Source: Saprospiraceae bacterium
GTDB taxonomy: Bacteria; Bacteroidota; Bacteroidia; Chitinophagales; Saprospiraceae
Assembly (NCBI GenBank): GCA_027486765.1
Contig: JAIXOO010000245.1
Coordinates: forward strand, 1-50,873
DNA: 50,873 nucleotides
Direction of reading: 5' to 3'
The translations under genes were made by a program, and so were the position numbers. The notes under the pieces are model-generated. The model saw nothing but the letters and a program-made list of their open reading frames with translations, was not told where the DNA came from and ran no database searches. Each line of letters starts with the position of its first letter. The stretch's first letter is position 1. Below, in pieces: positions 16,163 to 26,220 of the stretch.

Positions 16163-17875
16163 TTAGTACCCCGGATTCTGCACCAAAGTAGGAGTCCCTC
16201 CAATGGCACTATTAAGAATCTCCTGAGCAGGGATAGGGAAATATTCGTGTTTGCCCTTGACAAATTTTGCGCCTTTCAAATAAACCCGGCGGTTTTGTTC
16301 AACGGTCAAATAATCATTGATTACCTGATCGGCAATGCCCCAACGGACCAGGTCAAAGAAACGGTGCCCTTCCATCGCAAATTCCAGGCGTTGCTCAAAA
16401 CGCACAGCATTACGTGCTGCAGTTTTGTCGCTCCAGGCGGTTGTGTATTCTTTGATCACATAGGTTCCGGCTGGATTGCCATTCGCTAGTTTCACTACAC
16501 CATTAGGATTAGCAGCGCGTTTGCGAATCTGATTCACTAAAGTACGAGCCGTTTCCAAACTACCAATTTCCGCCTCACATTCAGCCAACCAAAGGATTAC
16601 GTGCGACAGGCGAATGATGCGGTAATTATTGGCGTTCTGGCGTGGGTTACCCGTCCAGGTGTTGGTACCATTTTCAGAACGGTAAGGCGCATTTTTCTTG
16701 GGTGAAAAAGGCCCGGCATAAGCAGGATCGCGGATATATTGGGAGTTGTGGATGCCCCAGTCGAGGTAAGGAACCCCTTCGCGACCAACTGTCCAGTCGA
16801 GGCGTGGATCGAGGTTACCTGCGTAAGTCTGAGAATTGGTACCTGGTACATCTCCTTGATTAAAGTTACTGGTAATCGGCAAGCCATCCGCATCCGTTTT
16901 AAAGGCATTGACCAGGTTTTGTGAAGGCTGGAAAAAGCCACAGCAAGTGGTCAATGCACCACCGCCGTAAGGATAGTTGAGGGTTCCACCCCGGTTGCCA
17001 TTGTTCGAAATAGCCGCACCATCGTTTACGGAGTGCTGGATTTCAAAGATGGACTCGGAGTTGTTGTTTGTTGCTGCCCGGAAATTGTCGTGGTAATTGT
17101 CTACCAGTTTGTAACCACCAGTATTGATAATGGCTTCCAAAATTGGCTTGGCTTCGGCGTATTTGCCCTGGAAAAGGTACGCTTTAGCCAGGGTAGCTCC
17201 GGCTGCCCACTTGGTAGCCCGGCCTGGTGCGCCTGCCCAACGGTTGGGCAAGTTTTCATAAGCAAACTTCAAATCTGCTTCGATGTTGGGCCAAATTTCC
17301 TTGTCGTTCGGCAATTTGGTGCTTAGCGCATCCGCAGCATTGTAAGTCTTGTCATCAATGTAAGGCACTTTGTTGAACATTTTACGCGCCTCAAAGTGAT
17401 AGTGTCCGCGCAAGAAACGGGCTTGTGCAATCGCCAGGTTTTTGTCTGCGTCACTCAGGTCAGTAGCTTTGGGGGCCAGTTGGATGACGTCATTGGAACG
17501 GGCCACCCCATCGTAAACTGCCCGCCATTTGCCCCGGAAGTGAGTCAAGTCGGAAGTATGGGTATATGCTTCAATGAGTGAAATTTCAGGTTGATCCCCG
17601 GCATTACTGCCTTTATAAGCATCGTCTGAAGCAACGGACCCGTACACCCAGTTGTCAGCAGAGCCCGTCCAGTCGGGGAATGGAGAACCCACGTTTGTCT
17701 GTACGCCATCCAGGAGGGAATAAGCTCCGGTCAGTACCAGATTGACCCCGGCAGCATTGCTCAAGGTGGCTTCACTCAATACACCCAAAGGGGTAACCGA
17801 TAGAAACTCATCGTTGCAGGAAGCAGCCGAAAGCATGGCTATCATTACTGCACTTATGATTTTTATTTTTTTCAT
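16163..17875 (-). CDS. SusD/RagB-family surface nutrient-binding lipoprotein
   Basis: 570-residue SusD-type outer-membrane lipoprotein that works with the SusC-type transporter encoded just upstream to capture and import a glycan, peptide or other ligand. It has a lipoprotein signal with the acceptor Cys in SAASCNDEFL. TPR-like helices carry family landmarks such as QARFLRGHYHFEARKMF, and the C-terminal RHAVRF-like block reads AVRFEQRLEFAMEGHRFFDLVRWG followed by YLKGAKFVKGKHEYFPIPAQEI. The ATG at 17875 begins the typical MKK signal; an ATG four codons earlier (17887) is also possible. It follows the SusC gene by 49 nt. No hydrolase or regulator neighbours the pair, so the ligand cannot be guessed. 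Confidence 0.93.
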   Translation of the reverse strand: MKKIKIISAVMIAMLSAASCNDEFLSVTPLGVLSEATLSNAAGVNLVLTGAYSLLDGVQTNVGSPFPDWTGSADNWVYGSVASDDAYKGSNAGDQPEISLIEAYTHTSDLTHFRGKWRAVYDGVARSNDVIQLAPKATDLSDADKNLAIAQARFLRGHYHFEARKMFNKVPYIDDKTYNAADALSTKLPNDKEIWPNIEADLKFAYENLPNRWAGAPGRATKWAAGATLAKAYLFQGKYAEAKPILEAIINTGGYKLVDNYHDNFRAATNNNSESIFEIQHSVNDGAAISNNGNRGGTLNYPYGGGALTTCCGFFQPSQNLVNAFKTDADGLPITSNFNQGDVPGTNSQTYAGNLDPRLDWTVGREGVPYLDWGIHNSQYIRDPAYAGPFSPKKNAPYRSENGTNTWTGNPRQNANNYRIIRLSHVILWLAECEAEIGSLETARTLVNQIRKRAANPNGVVKLANGNPAGTYVIKEYTTAWSDKTAARNAVRFEQRLEFAMEGHRFFDLVRWGIADQVINDYLTVEQNRRVYLKGAKFVKGKHEYFPIPAQEILNSAIGGTPTLVQNPGY

Positions 17876-17924
17876 GGTTGAAATCATTTTAAATGTTCAA
17901 AAGACAGTGCTCTTGAACATGGAT

Positions 17925-20900
17925 TTAGAACGTTAAGCCCAGGCCAAAGTTGATGGAGCGGTAAGCAGGATAGGTACCTTCGTCTACCCCGATTTGCCGG
18001 TCAGAACCCGCAGAGTAGCTCCGCAGGTTTACTTCTGGGTCCAGCCCTTCATATTTGGTAATGGTCAGTAAGTTTTGGCCCTGAGCCCATACCCGCAAGC
18101 CGCCGATTCCCAAACGGGACATCAGTTTTTGGGGCAAGTTGTAGGTCAACTGCACGTTTTTCAAGCGGAAATAGGAACCATCTTCCAGGTAATAAGTAGA
18201 AGGGTTGGAGCTGATAACGTCGTTGGAACGTGGAATCGGCAGTTTGGCATCGGTTTTGCCTGGGCGCCAAGAATCCTCCAACATGCGCTGAGAACGGTTG
18301 CCACCAAAAGTAGGGAAGTCGGTCCAGTAACGCACATAGTTGAACAGTTCGTTGCCTTGTACTCCCTGACCAAAGATGTCGAGTTGGAAGCTCTTGTAGT
18401 TGAAGCTTAAGTTGATGCCATAAGTGAAATCAGGGTGTGGGCTCCCGATGATGGTGCGATCCGCAGAGTTGATGATCCGGTCGCCGTTTACATCCCGGTA
18501 TTTAAAGGCACCCGCTTTGTTCATTGCGCCACCGCCGAATTGTACTGGTGCTTCAGCAGCTTCAGCATCGGTCTGGAAAATGCCCAAAATGTCGTATCCA
18601 AAGAAGGAAGCCAGTGGGAAGCCCTGTTGGGTTACGGAAACTGTACCAGTAGGCAAACGTAGGTTGCTAAAACCAAAATACTGGGTTTTAGGGTCACCGT
18701 TGGTTTTGATCACCGTGTTTTTGTAAGTAGAGAAATTGGCTCCAATGGTGTAGGAGAATTCTCCACTTTTGCCGCGATAGTTCAAGCCCAATTCAACCCC
18801 GGTATTCTGCATTTCCCCGATGTTTTGGAATGGGTTAGTCGCCACGCCTTGGGTAAACTGAACTTCAACCGGGAAGAGCATATCAGTAGTACGGCGGTCG
18901 AACCAGTCGAAAGCAATATCGAATTTGCCACCCCACAAGGTCATGTCAAACCCGGCATTGATGGAGGTCGTGGTTTCCCACTTGGCTTTGGCGTTGCCAA
19001 ATTGCCCCAGTTCGTAACCAGGCTGTGAAGAGGTTCTAGAACCAGCAATGTCGTAAAACGATGATTCTGGAGAAGTAGCAAAAGTAGAGAAGGCGTTGTA
19101 GTTACCAATTTCCTGGTTACCCGTTTGGCCCCAACCTACGCGCAATTTGGCAAAGGTAATGGCCTGGCTGTTTGCCAGAAATCCTTCTTTTGACACTATC
19201 CAGCCCGCACTAACTGCCGGGAAAATGGCGGTACGGAATTCTGGAGCAAAACGAGAAGAACGGTCACGGCGCACCGTCGCATCGATCAGGTATTTGTCGT
19301 CGTAAACGTAGTTCAGACGCCCAAACTCAGAGGCGAGCAACCATTCAGCAGCCCCGCCAGTGTTGTTGATACCAGCCCGGCCTGCACTGAGGTAGCGGTT
19401 GGGCAAATCATCTACGGCGAAACCATTCCTTTCACCGGTGAAAAACTCAAAGTAGTTTTTGATTGCCTCGGTACCGATCATCGCATTGATGCGGTGCTTT
19501 TCTCCAAACTCCTTATTATAGGTAAGGGTATTGTACCAGGTCCAGGTTACGTCATAACTGTTGGCAGTATTGAGGTTGTTGTTGCCGACGGGTTCTGGAG
19601 ATTCTGGGTCATTGGCGCGGTAACGGCGAAGGTTAAAGAGGCCGTAGTCCACCCCAAACTGGCTGCGGGCAGTCAAATCCTTGAGGATATCTGCTTCGAC
19701 AAAAGCATTGCCAAACAAACGAATTTCCTTGCTCTTGTTGTCTTTGTTGCGGTACAGTTCCGAAACAGGGCTCCGCGAGTTGTCCAAAACGGTAGGAGAG
19801 CCAGCGAAATACCCTTTCACGTCATAAACCGGTGTGATGGGTGGAACGCGGTAAGCAAAAGAAATTGGGTTGCTTTCGTTTTGGTTGCCGTTGGGTTGGC
19901 CAATCTGTTCGCCGTATGCCAATTGCATGTTTTCTCCCAAGCGGATTTTTTTGCTCACATTAAACTCGGTATTCGCCCGCAAGGAATAACGCTTAAAACT
20001 GGTGTAATCCATGATCCCCTGCTGATCGAAATAGTTCATCGACATGGAGTACCGGGCCTGTTCGTTTGCACCACTTACCCCAATTTGGTGGTTTTGAATG
20101 GGAGCAGAATCGAAGATTTCGTCAAACCAGTCCGTCCCTACCTTATTGGCTTTGGTGATCAGGTTTTTGGGAGATACACTGTACTTGCTTTCATCCACGG
20201 TGCCCACTGCACCAACTGGAAAGATGTAATCAGGGATAATCGGAGTAGCTACTCGACCACCAAACATCGGAATGTTGGGGTAAACAATTTTGGAAGGATC
20301 GGAGATTTTACCGTCCACGAGCAAGCCAGGGTTTTCGGCATTGATCCGCGATTCCCAGAGCAGGTTAACGTATTCCTGGGTATTCAAGAGGTCCAAAAAC
20401 TTGATGGGCGTTTGAGTTCCGTAGTAGGCATCGTAGCTGAATTTTGGCTTGCCACTTTTGCCCCGCTTGGTGGTGATGATCACTACCCCGTTGCCGGCAC
20501 GGGAGCCATAAATGGAGGCAGCAGAGGCGTCTTTCAGGATTTGGATGGATTCTACGTCGTTCAGGTTCAAGGTGTTCAGGTTGCCTTTGGTGGGCATCCC
20601 ATCTACTACGAACAGGGGAGAGTTGTCGTTGATGGTGCCAAAACCCCGGATGCGCACCATCACGCCGCCACCAGGGGCATTCTCGTTGCTGACGTTTACC
20701 CCGGCTACCCGGCCTTGCATGGCTTGGGCCACGTTGGTGGAGGGAACTGAGAGCAATTGTTTGGTGTCCACACTGGCTACCGCACCAGTGATGTCGCGCC
20801 GCGATTGGGTACCGTACCCCGTTACCACGGCTTCTTGTAGTAAGGTAACATCGGACTTAAGTTTCAAATCGAAGCTAGTCTGTGTACCCATGTCGACTTC

Positions 20901-21161
20901 GAGGGTGGAATACCCAGTGTAAGAGACCACCAGAGTGGTGGCGGATCCGTCGGGAATTTGTAAGGTAAAAGCTCCGTCGAGGTCGGTAACTGTGCCTACA
21001 GTGCTTCCTTTGATAAAGACTGAGGCACCAATGAGTGCTGAACCATCATCAACGGCGGTAACTTTGCCGGAGATGGACTTTTGCGCAAAAGCGCAGGTAC
21101 CTATCAAAAACAGGCACAAACTCAGGAAAAGCCTGAATGGATGGGTGTGAGTGTTCTTCAT
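17925..21161 (-). CDS. SusC/RagA-family TonB-dependent outer-membrane transporter
   Basis: 1078-residue TonB-linked outer-membrane protein. In order: signal peptide (to about residue 26, ending CAFAQ), a CarboxypepD_reg-like domain (about 28-110, SGKVTAVDDGSALIGASVFIKGS), the TonB-box region (EAVVTGYGTQSRRDITGAVASV), the plug domain (about 115-230, with the RGFG...NDNSPLFVVDGMP signature of SusC proteins), and a 22-strand barrel to the C-terminal aromatic residue. It forms the pore lidded by the SusD partner encoded downstream. No N-terminal STN domain is present, so direct signalling to an anti-sigma factor is not expected. No polysaccharide-utilisation enzymes flank it. Confidence 0.95.
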   Translation of the reverse strand: MKNTHTHPFRLFLSLCLFLIGTCAFAQKSISGKVTAVDDGSALIGASVFIKGSTVGTVTDLDGAFTLQIPDGSATTLVVSYTGYSTLEVDMGTQTSFDLKLKSDVTLLQEAVVTGYGTQSRRDITGAVASVDTKQLLSVPSTNVAQAMQGRVAGVNVSNENAPGGGVMVRIRGFGTINDNSPLFVVDGMPTKGNLNTLNLNDVESIQILKDASAASIYGSRAGNGVVIITTKRGKSGKPKFSYDAYYGTQTPIKFLDLLNTQEYVNLLWESRINAENPGLLVDGKISDPSKIVYPNIPMFGGRVATPIIPDYIFPVGAVGTVDESKYSVSPKNLITKANKVGTDWFDEIFDSAPIQNHQIGVSGANEQARYSMSMNYFDQQGIMDYTSFKRYSLRANTEFNVSKKIRLGENMQLAYGEQIGQPNGNQNESNPISFAYRVPPITPVYDVKGYFAGSPTVLDNSRSPVSELYRNKDNKSKEIRLFGNAFVEADILKDLTARSQFGVDYGLFNLRRYRANDPESPEPVGNNNLNTANSYDVTWTWYNTLTYNKEFGEKHRINAMIGTEAIKNYFEFFTGERNGFAVDDLPNRYLSAGRAGINNTGGAAEWLLASEFGRLNYVYDDKYLIDATVRRDRSSRFAPEFRTAIFPAVSAGWIVSKEGFLANSQAITFAKLRVGWGQTGNQEIGNYNAFSTFATSPESSFYDIAGSRTSSQPGYELGQFGNAKAKWETTTSINAGFDMTLWGGKFDIAFDWFDRRTTDMLFPVEVQFTQGVATNPFQNIGEMQNTGVELGLNYRGKSGEFSYTIGANFSTYKNTVIKTNGDPKTQYFGFSNLRLPTGTVSVTQQGFPLASFFGYDILGIFQTDAEAAEAPVQFGGGAMNKAGAFKYRDVNGDRIINSADRTIIGSPHPDFTYGINLSFNYKSFQLDIFGQGVQGNELFNYVRYWTDFPTFGGNRSQRMLEDSWRPGKTDAKLPIPRSNDVISSNPSTYYLEDGSYFRLKNVQLTYNLPQKLMSRLGIGGLRVWAQGQNLLTITKYEGLDPEVNLRSYSAGSDRQIGVDEGTYPAYRSINFGLGLTF

Positions 21162-21368
21162 AATAAGAATTTTATTTGGTAAATATAGGTTTCAATACAA
21201 TAACTAGGTGGCTTTTTTTAGTGTGTTTACTGAAAATTCTACCAGAGTTGATATTTATTAGCATTGACTTAACACAAGTTTTCATCTTCCGATTTTTTTT
21301 CGATCTTGGCCTTGCAACTCAAATACGAGCTGGCTGTTTTCGTTAGTAGTTCAACCAATTTCATACAC

Positions 21369-22973
21369 ATGATCGAGACCGACGTTCTAATCATTGGCTC
21401 TGGCATCGGCGGCCTAAGTACCGCCATCAAAATTGCCGAAGCGCGCCCAGATTTATCCATCACCGTACTCACCAAAACCATTGAGGGCGAAAGCAATACC
21501 CGCTATGCCCAGGGCGGAGTGGCCGCAGTATGGGATGTGGAGGTGGATTCTTACACCAAACACAAAGAGGATACCCTGGATGCTGGAGACGGGCTGTGTG
21601 ATGAAAAAATTGTCGACATCGTGGTCTCCGAAGGGCCTGATCGGGTACAAGACATTATTGATTGGGGGGCCAGATTTGATAAAAAAAAGGACGCTAGTGA
21701 ATATGACCTGGCACGGGAAGGAGGGCACTCCGAAAAACGCATCCTGCATTACAAAGACCTCACAGGTTGGGAGATGCAGCGGGCGGTCATGACCAAAACC
21801 GACGAGTTTCCCAACATCACCATTTACGAGCACTATTTTGCCATCGACCTGATTACCCAACACCACTTGGGGCATTCGGTTACCCGCCTCAAGCAGGACA
21901 TCCAGTGTTATGGCACCTATGCCCTGAACAAAAAAAACAACGTCATCGAAACCATCCTGGCGCGGGTGACGGTTGTCGCTACGGGTGGCGCCGGGCAAGT
22001 GTATCGGGCGACTACCAATCCGGTGATCGCATCCGGTGATGGAATCGCCATGGCTTACCGGGCCAAGGGTTGGACGGAAAACATGGAGTTTGTGCAATTC
22101 CACCCTACTTCCTTGTACCACCCGGGTGGAGATAACCCCGTGTTTCTGGTATCGGAAGCAGTACGTGGATTTGGGGGCATCCTCAAAACCAAGGAAGGGG
22201 AGGAGTTCATGCAGAAATACGACGAGCGCAAATCGCTGGCACCCCGCGACATTGTGGCTCGCGCCATTGACAATGAAATGAAAATCCGGGGGGAAGACTG
22301 CATGTACCTCGATTGTCGACACCTCAATCAGGAGGACTTCGTTGCGCATTTTCCCACCATTTACGACAAGTGCAAAAGCATCGGCATCGATCCCATGAAG
22401 GACATGATCCCGGTAGCCCCGGCTTGCCATTACATGTGTGGTGGGATCAAGGTAGATGATTTGGGACAAACTTCCATTGAGCGCATGTATGCCGTAGGGG
22501 AATGTACCTCCACGGGCTTGCACGGTGCCAATCGCCTGGCTTCCAACTCACTGCTGGAGGCGATGGTTTTTGCCCACCGCATTGCCGCGGACATTTTGCC
22601 CAAAATCGACCAGTGGAGCATCCAAAAAGGCATCCCCGACTGGAACGCGGGCGGCACCACCGACCCGAAAGAAATGGTGCTCATCACCCAAAGCATCAAG
22701 GAACTCAAAGAAATCATGAGCAGCTACGTGGGCATCGTGCGCTCCAATGTGCGCCTTAAACGTGCGCTGGACCGCCTGGAATTGCTGTACCACGAAACGG
22801 AAGAAATTTACAATACTACTACGATCAGTCCACAATTGTGCGAATTGCGAAATTTGATCACGATTGCGTATTTGATTACCCGTTCGGCAAGGCTGCGCAA
22901 AGAGAGCCGGGGCTTGCATTACACCACAGATTATCCAGAGAAGGCAGGGTTCTTGCAGGCAAATGTGATTTGA
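21369..22973 (+). CDS. nadB: L-aspartate oxidase
   Basis: 534-residue FAD enzyme that oxidises L-aspartate to iminoaspartate, the first step of de novo NAD synthesis with NadA. It belongs to the succinate dehydrogenase/fumarate reductase flavoprotein family. Seen: the FAD motif GSGIGGLSTAI at the N-terminus, NTRYAQGGVAAVW, the REGGHSEKRILHY catalytic-loop segment, VVATGGAGQVYRATTNP, FVQFHPTSLYHPG, and the C-terminal GLHGANRLASNSLLEAMVF characteristic of NadB. The ATG at 21369 is used; the in-frame TTG at 21306 adds 21 unrelated residues. nadA and nadC are not in the window. It ends 33 nt from the convergent NRPS gene. Confidence 0.93.
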   Translation: MIETDVLIIGSGIGGLSTAIKIAEARPDLSITVLTKTIEGESNTRYAQGGVAAVWDVEVDSYTKHKEDTLDAGDGLCDEKIVDIVVSEGPDRVQDIIDWGARFDKKKDASEYDLAREGGHSEKRILHYKDLTGWEMQRAVMTKTDEFPNITIYEHYFAIDLITQHHLGHSVTRLKQDIQCYGTYALNKKNNVIETILARVTVVATGGAGQVYRATTNPVIASGDGIAMAYRAKGWTENMEFVQFHPTSLYHPGGDNPVFLVSEAVRGFGGILKTKEGEEFMQKYDERKSLAPRDIVARAIDNEMKIRGEDCMYLDCRHLNQEDFVAHFPTIYDKCKSIGIDPMKDMIPVAPACHYMCGGIKVDDLGQTSIERMYAVGECTSTGLHGANRLASNSLLEAMVFAHRIAADILPKIDQWSIQKGIPDWNAGGTTDPKEMVLITQSIKELKEIMSSYVGIVRSNVRLKRALDRLELLYHETEEIYNTTTISPQLCELRNLITIAYLITRSARLRKESRGLHYTTDYPEKAGFLQANVI

Positions 22974-23006
22974 GGGGGTGAAGAATGATTAAAATGCGCT
23001 ACAATT

Positions 23007-26000
23007 TCACCTTCTTTTGATTTGTTCAGCCAACTCCGCGATGCTTTGGTACTCAAAAATGTGTTCAACCCGTAGCGGAAACCCAAACATATTGGCCTTG
23101 GCCACAATCTGAAGACTCTGAATCGAAGCACCGCCCAGGTCAAAAAAATTATCTTGTACCCCTACTTGTTCAATATTGAGGACATCCTGCCAGATATTGG
23201 CTAAAATTTGCTCCGCCTCATCCCGTGGAGCAAGATATCCTGGCAGTCGACGCACATCTTCCGGCAGCGGCAACGCTTTGCGATCTATTTTTCCATTGGG
23301 GGTCAAGGGCAAGTTATCCAGCTGGACAAAGGCCACCGGCACCATGTAAGTCGGTAATTTTGTTCGAACAAATTCCCGCAATGCCCCCACCTCAACAACG
23401 GTATCCTGCCTCGGGACAAAGTAGGCCAGCAGTCGTTTGTTGCCGGAGGGCTCCGTTCGGGTCATCACAATGGCTTCCTGTACCGCAGGTTGCTGCATCA
23501 ACACGGTTGAGATTTCACCCAGTTCAATGCGATTGCCATTGATCTTTACCTGATCGTCGGTGCGGCCCATGATTTCGATCGCATGATCTGGCAAATAGCG
23601 GGCGCGGTCACCCGTTTTGTACAGTCGTGCGCCGGGTTCGGAACAAAAACAATCGGGGATAAATCGCTCATGGGTTAAATCAGGGCGACCCAAATAACCG
23701 TGAGCTAATCCTTCCCCCCCAATGTGTAGTTCCCCAATTACCCCAGTGGGCAAGATTTGCAAATGTTGGTCCAGCACATAAAGCTGAGTATTGCCAATCG
23801 CTTGCCCAATGGTAATGGGGGCATTTCCTGGCTGGATTTGAGCTACCGAAGACCAGATCGTGGTTTCGGTAGGGCCGTACATGTTCCACAAACTGCCCAC
23901 TCGAAGCAAAAGTTGATTCGCTGTGTTGCGAGTCAAGACATCGCCACCACAAAGCGCTTTCAACTTCGGTGCCCCTTTCCAGCCCGTTTCCAGCAGCAGT
24001 TGCCAGGTAGCTGGTGTTGCCTGCATGATGCTCACTTGATACTGCTCAATGGCCTGGCCAATCAAGACGGGATTGGAAATCATCTCCTGGCTCGCGATCA
24101 TCACCTTTGCCCCGACAATGAGTGGCAGGTACAATTCCAGGGCAGCAATGTCAAAGGAGATGGAGGTGACGGATAATAATACATCCTCCGTACTTATCCC
24201 CGGCCGCAGGCGCATCGACCACAAGAAATTAACTAGTGCAGCATGCGGTACCATTACCCCTTTGGGCTGTCCGGTTGAGCCAGAGGTATACATGATGTAG
24301 GCCAGATCGTCGGGATTACTATCGCGTTGAGGGTTTGGCCAATCGATTGGGTTTAAAAATTGATCTTCACCCAAATTGACGACCTGTAGGTTTACTTGTT
24401 CCAACGCACTGGAATCTATATTGGTTAGCAACACCCTCACCTGCGCATCGCTTATCATAAATTGGATCCGCTCTGTGGGAAAGGAAGGGTGAATGGGTAC
24501 ATATGTCCCGCCTGACTTGAGTACGGCCAGAAGGGCTACCAAAATTTCCAGGGATTTTTCCATGAGGATGCCGACCTGAACCCCTGACCCAAGCCCCAAA
24601 TCCATTAGTTGCCTCGCCAAACCATTGGCCCGTCGGTTCAGTTCGTGGTAGCTCAAGGAGCTTTCCTTGTACATCAGCGCCACCGCCTCTGGCGTCCGTT
24701 CAACTTGTGCCTCGAAGAGCTGATGGACACATTTTTCGCGCGGAAAATCAAGTTGAGTCTGGTTTAACGTGTAAACAAGGTGCTGCTGCTCCATCTGGGT
24801 GATCAATGGCAATTGAGCAATCGGGCAATCAGGTTCAGCTATGGCCCGCTCCAGAATCAGGTGAAAAGACTGGAACATCCTGGCGATGGTTCCTGGGGTA
24901 AAAAGATCCGCGTTGTATTCCACTGTAGCATGGCATTGCCCATCTGACCTGGACATCATCAAGGTCAGGTCAAACTGGGAAACACCCCGGTTGATTTCCA
25001 CAAAACCTGTTTCTAGGCCGGGGATATCCAGTTTTGGCAATGGCGAATTCTGCAGATTAAAAACTACCTGAAAAAGTGGGGTGCGACTGAGGTCGCGTTG
25101 GGGTTTCAACACTTCTACCAGACGCTCAAAAGGCAAATCCTGATGCGCATAAGCTTCCAGGGACAAATCGCGCACCTGCCCGAGTAATTCACGAAAACTT
25201 GGATTGCCCGAAAAATGTGCGCGCAGAACCAGGGTATTGATAAAAACGCCGATTAGTTGTTCCAGCTCTGCTTGGTTGCGATTGGCGATTGGGGTTCCAA
25301 TCAAGACCTCATCTTGCCCGCTGTACCGCTGAAGCAGAATAAAAAATGCGGTGAGCAAAGTCATAAACAAAGTGACGTCTTCCGCTCGACTCAGCTTTTC
25401 GAGGGCCTCGGTCAGGTCTGTGGAAAGGATAAAACGGTGGGTTCCTCCCGAAAAAGTTTGCCGCGCATTACGTGGCCGATCGTTTGGCAATTCCAAAACC
25501 GGAATTTCTCCTCCCAACTGCTTTTTCCAATAATCCAGCGATGGCTGCATTTTTTCTTGCCGCGCATCCTCCGTTTGCCAATGCGCAAAGTCGCCATATT
25601 GGATAGGCAGTTCAGGCAGTTGAGCTGTCTGGCCGCTGCTGATCGCCCGATAAAACAGCATCAATTCCCGAAGAAAAACACCCAACGACCAACCATCGGC
25701 GATGGTATGGTGAACCGTAAGCAACAACAAATGCTCCTCATTGCCCAACAGGTAAAGCTTGAGGCGCATCAAGGGTGCCTGATTTAGGTTGAAAGGCTGC
25801 AAAACTTCCTTTTCCGCCAAGCGGAGGGCTTCTCCCTCACGTTTTTCTAGATCAAGTTCCCGCAAATCAACAATTGGCAGGGGGATTGCAACTTCGGCCA
25901 ATACTTCGGGAACGGGCAAGCCCAGGCCAAAAGCAAAGCGCGTGCGCAGGATTTCGTGTCTTGCAAGGATTTGACTTGCACTTTGTTCCAAGGCCGCCAG

Positions 26001-26219
26001 ATTGAGTTCACCCTTGAGTTGTAGCAAAGTCGAGAGATTATTGACCGCAGTACCGCGGTCGAGCAACTCAAGAAACAATTGCCGCCTTTGTGGAAAAGAA
26101 AGGGCAATCGGGCGATCAGCCGGACGTGGAGGAATCCCGATGGGGCTATTTTTCAATTGCCCCTTTCGCCATTTTTCCAGCAAGGCAAGTTTCGCTGCTG
26201 AGAGTTCCTGGTTCGACAT
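23007..26219 (-). CDS. Single-module NRPS (C-A-T), predicted glycine-activating
   Basis: 1070-residue non-ribosomal peptide synthetase module. A short PKS-NRPS type linker (residues 1-40) leads into a condensation domain (about 38-470) with an intact HHTIADGWS motif (His170, His171, Asp175). The adenylation domain (about 500-960) has YTSGSTGQPKG, YGPTETTIW and GKIDRKAL. The thiolation domain carries Ser1032 in LGGASIQSL. Reading the ten pocket positions by alignment to GrsA gives D-I-L-Q-C-G-M-I-W-K, very close to the known glycine code. There is no epimerase, thioesterase or reductase after the T domain. It begins one base after the PKS stop. It should accept the polyketide-extended acyl chain from the PKS and couple it to glycine. 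Confidence 0.93.
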   Translation of the reverse strand: MSNQELSAAKLALLEKWRKGQLKNSPIGIPPRPADRPIALSFPQRRQLFLELLDRGTAVNNLSTLLQLKGELNLAALEQSASQILARHEILRTRFAFGLGLPVPEVLAEVAIPLPIVDLRELDLEKREGEALRLAEKEVLQPFNLNQAPLMRLKLYLLGNEEHLLLLTVHHTIADGWSLGVFLRELMLFYRAISSGQTAQLPELPIQYGDFAHWQTEDARQEKMQPSLDYWKKQLGGEIPVLELPNDRPRNARQTFSGGTHRFILSTDLTEALEKLSRAEDVTLFMTLLTAFFILLQRYSGQDEVLIGTPIANRNQAELEQLIGVFINTLVLRAHFSGNPSFRELLGQVRDLSLEAYAHQDLPFERLVEVLKPQRDLSRTPLFQVVFNLQNSPLPKLDIPGLETGFVEINRGVSQFDLTLMMSRSDGQCHATVEYNADLFTPGTIARMFQSFHLILERAIAEPDCPIAQLPLITQMEQQHLVYTLNQTQLDFPREKCVHQLFEAQVERTPEAVALMYKESSLSYHELNRRANGLARQLMDLGLGSGVQVGILMEKSLEILVALLAVLKSGGTYVPIHPSFPTERIQFMISDAQVRVLLTNIDSSALEQVNLQVVNLGEDQFLNPIDWPNPQRDSNPDDLAYIMYTSGSTGQPKGVMVPHAALVNFLWSMRLRPGISTEDVLLSVTSISFDIAALELYLPLIVGAKVMIASQEMISNPVLIGQAIEQYQVSIMQATPATWQLLLETGWKGAPKLKALCGGDVLTRNTANQLLLRVGSLWNMYGPTETTIWSSVAQIQPGNAPITIGQAIGNTQLYVLDQHLQILPTGVIGELHIGGEGLAHGYLGRPDLTHERFIPDCFCSEPGARLYKTGDRARYLPDHAIEIMGRTDDQVKINGNRIELGEISTVLMQQPAVQEAIVMTRTEPSGNKRLLAYFVPRQDTVVEVGALREFVRTKLPTYMVPVAFVQLDNLPLTPNGKIDRKALPLPEDVRRLPGYLAPRDEAEQILANIWQDVLNIEQVGVQDNFFDLGGASIQSLQIVAKANMFGFPLRVEHIFEYQSIAELAEQIKRR

Positions 26220-26220
26220 A

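Noticed and set aside
19494-20750. A 418-codon open frame opposite the SusC gene.
   Set aside because: It lies fully antisense to a clear TonB-dependent transporter, shows no recognisable domain and has the composition of a shadow frame.
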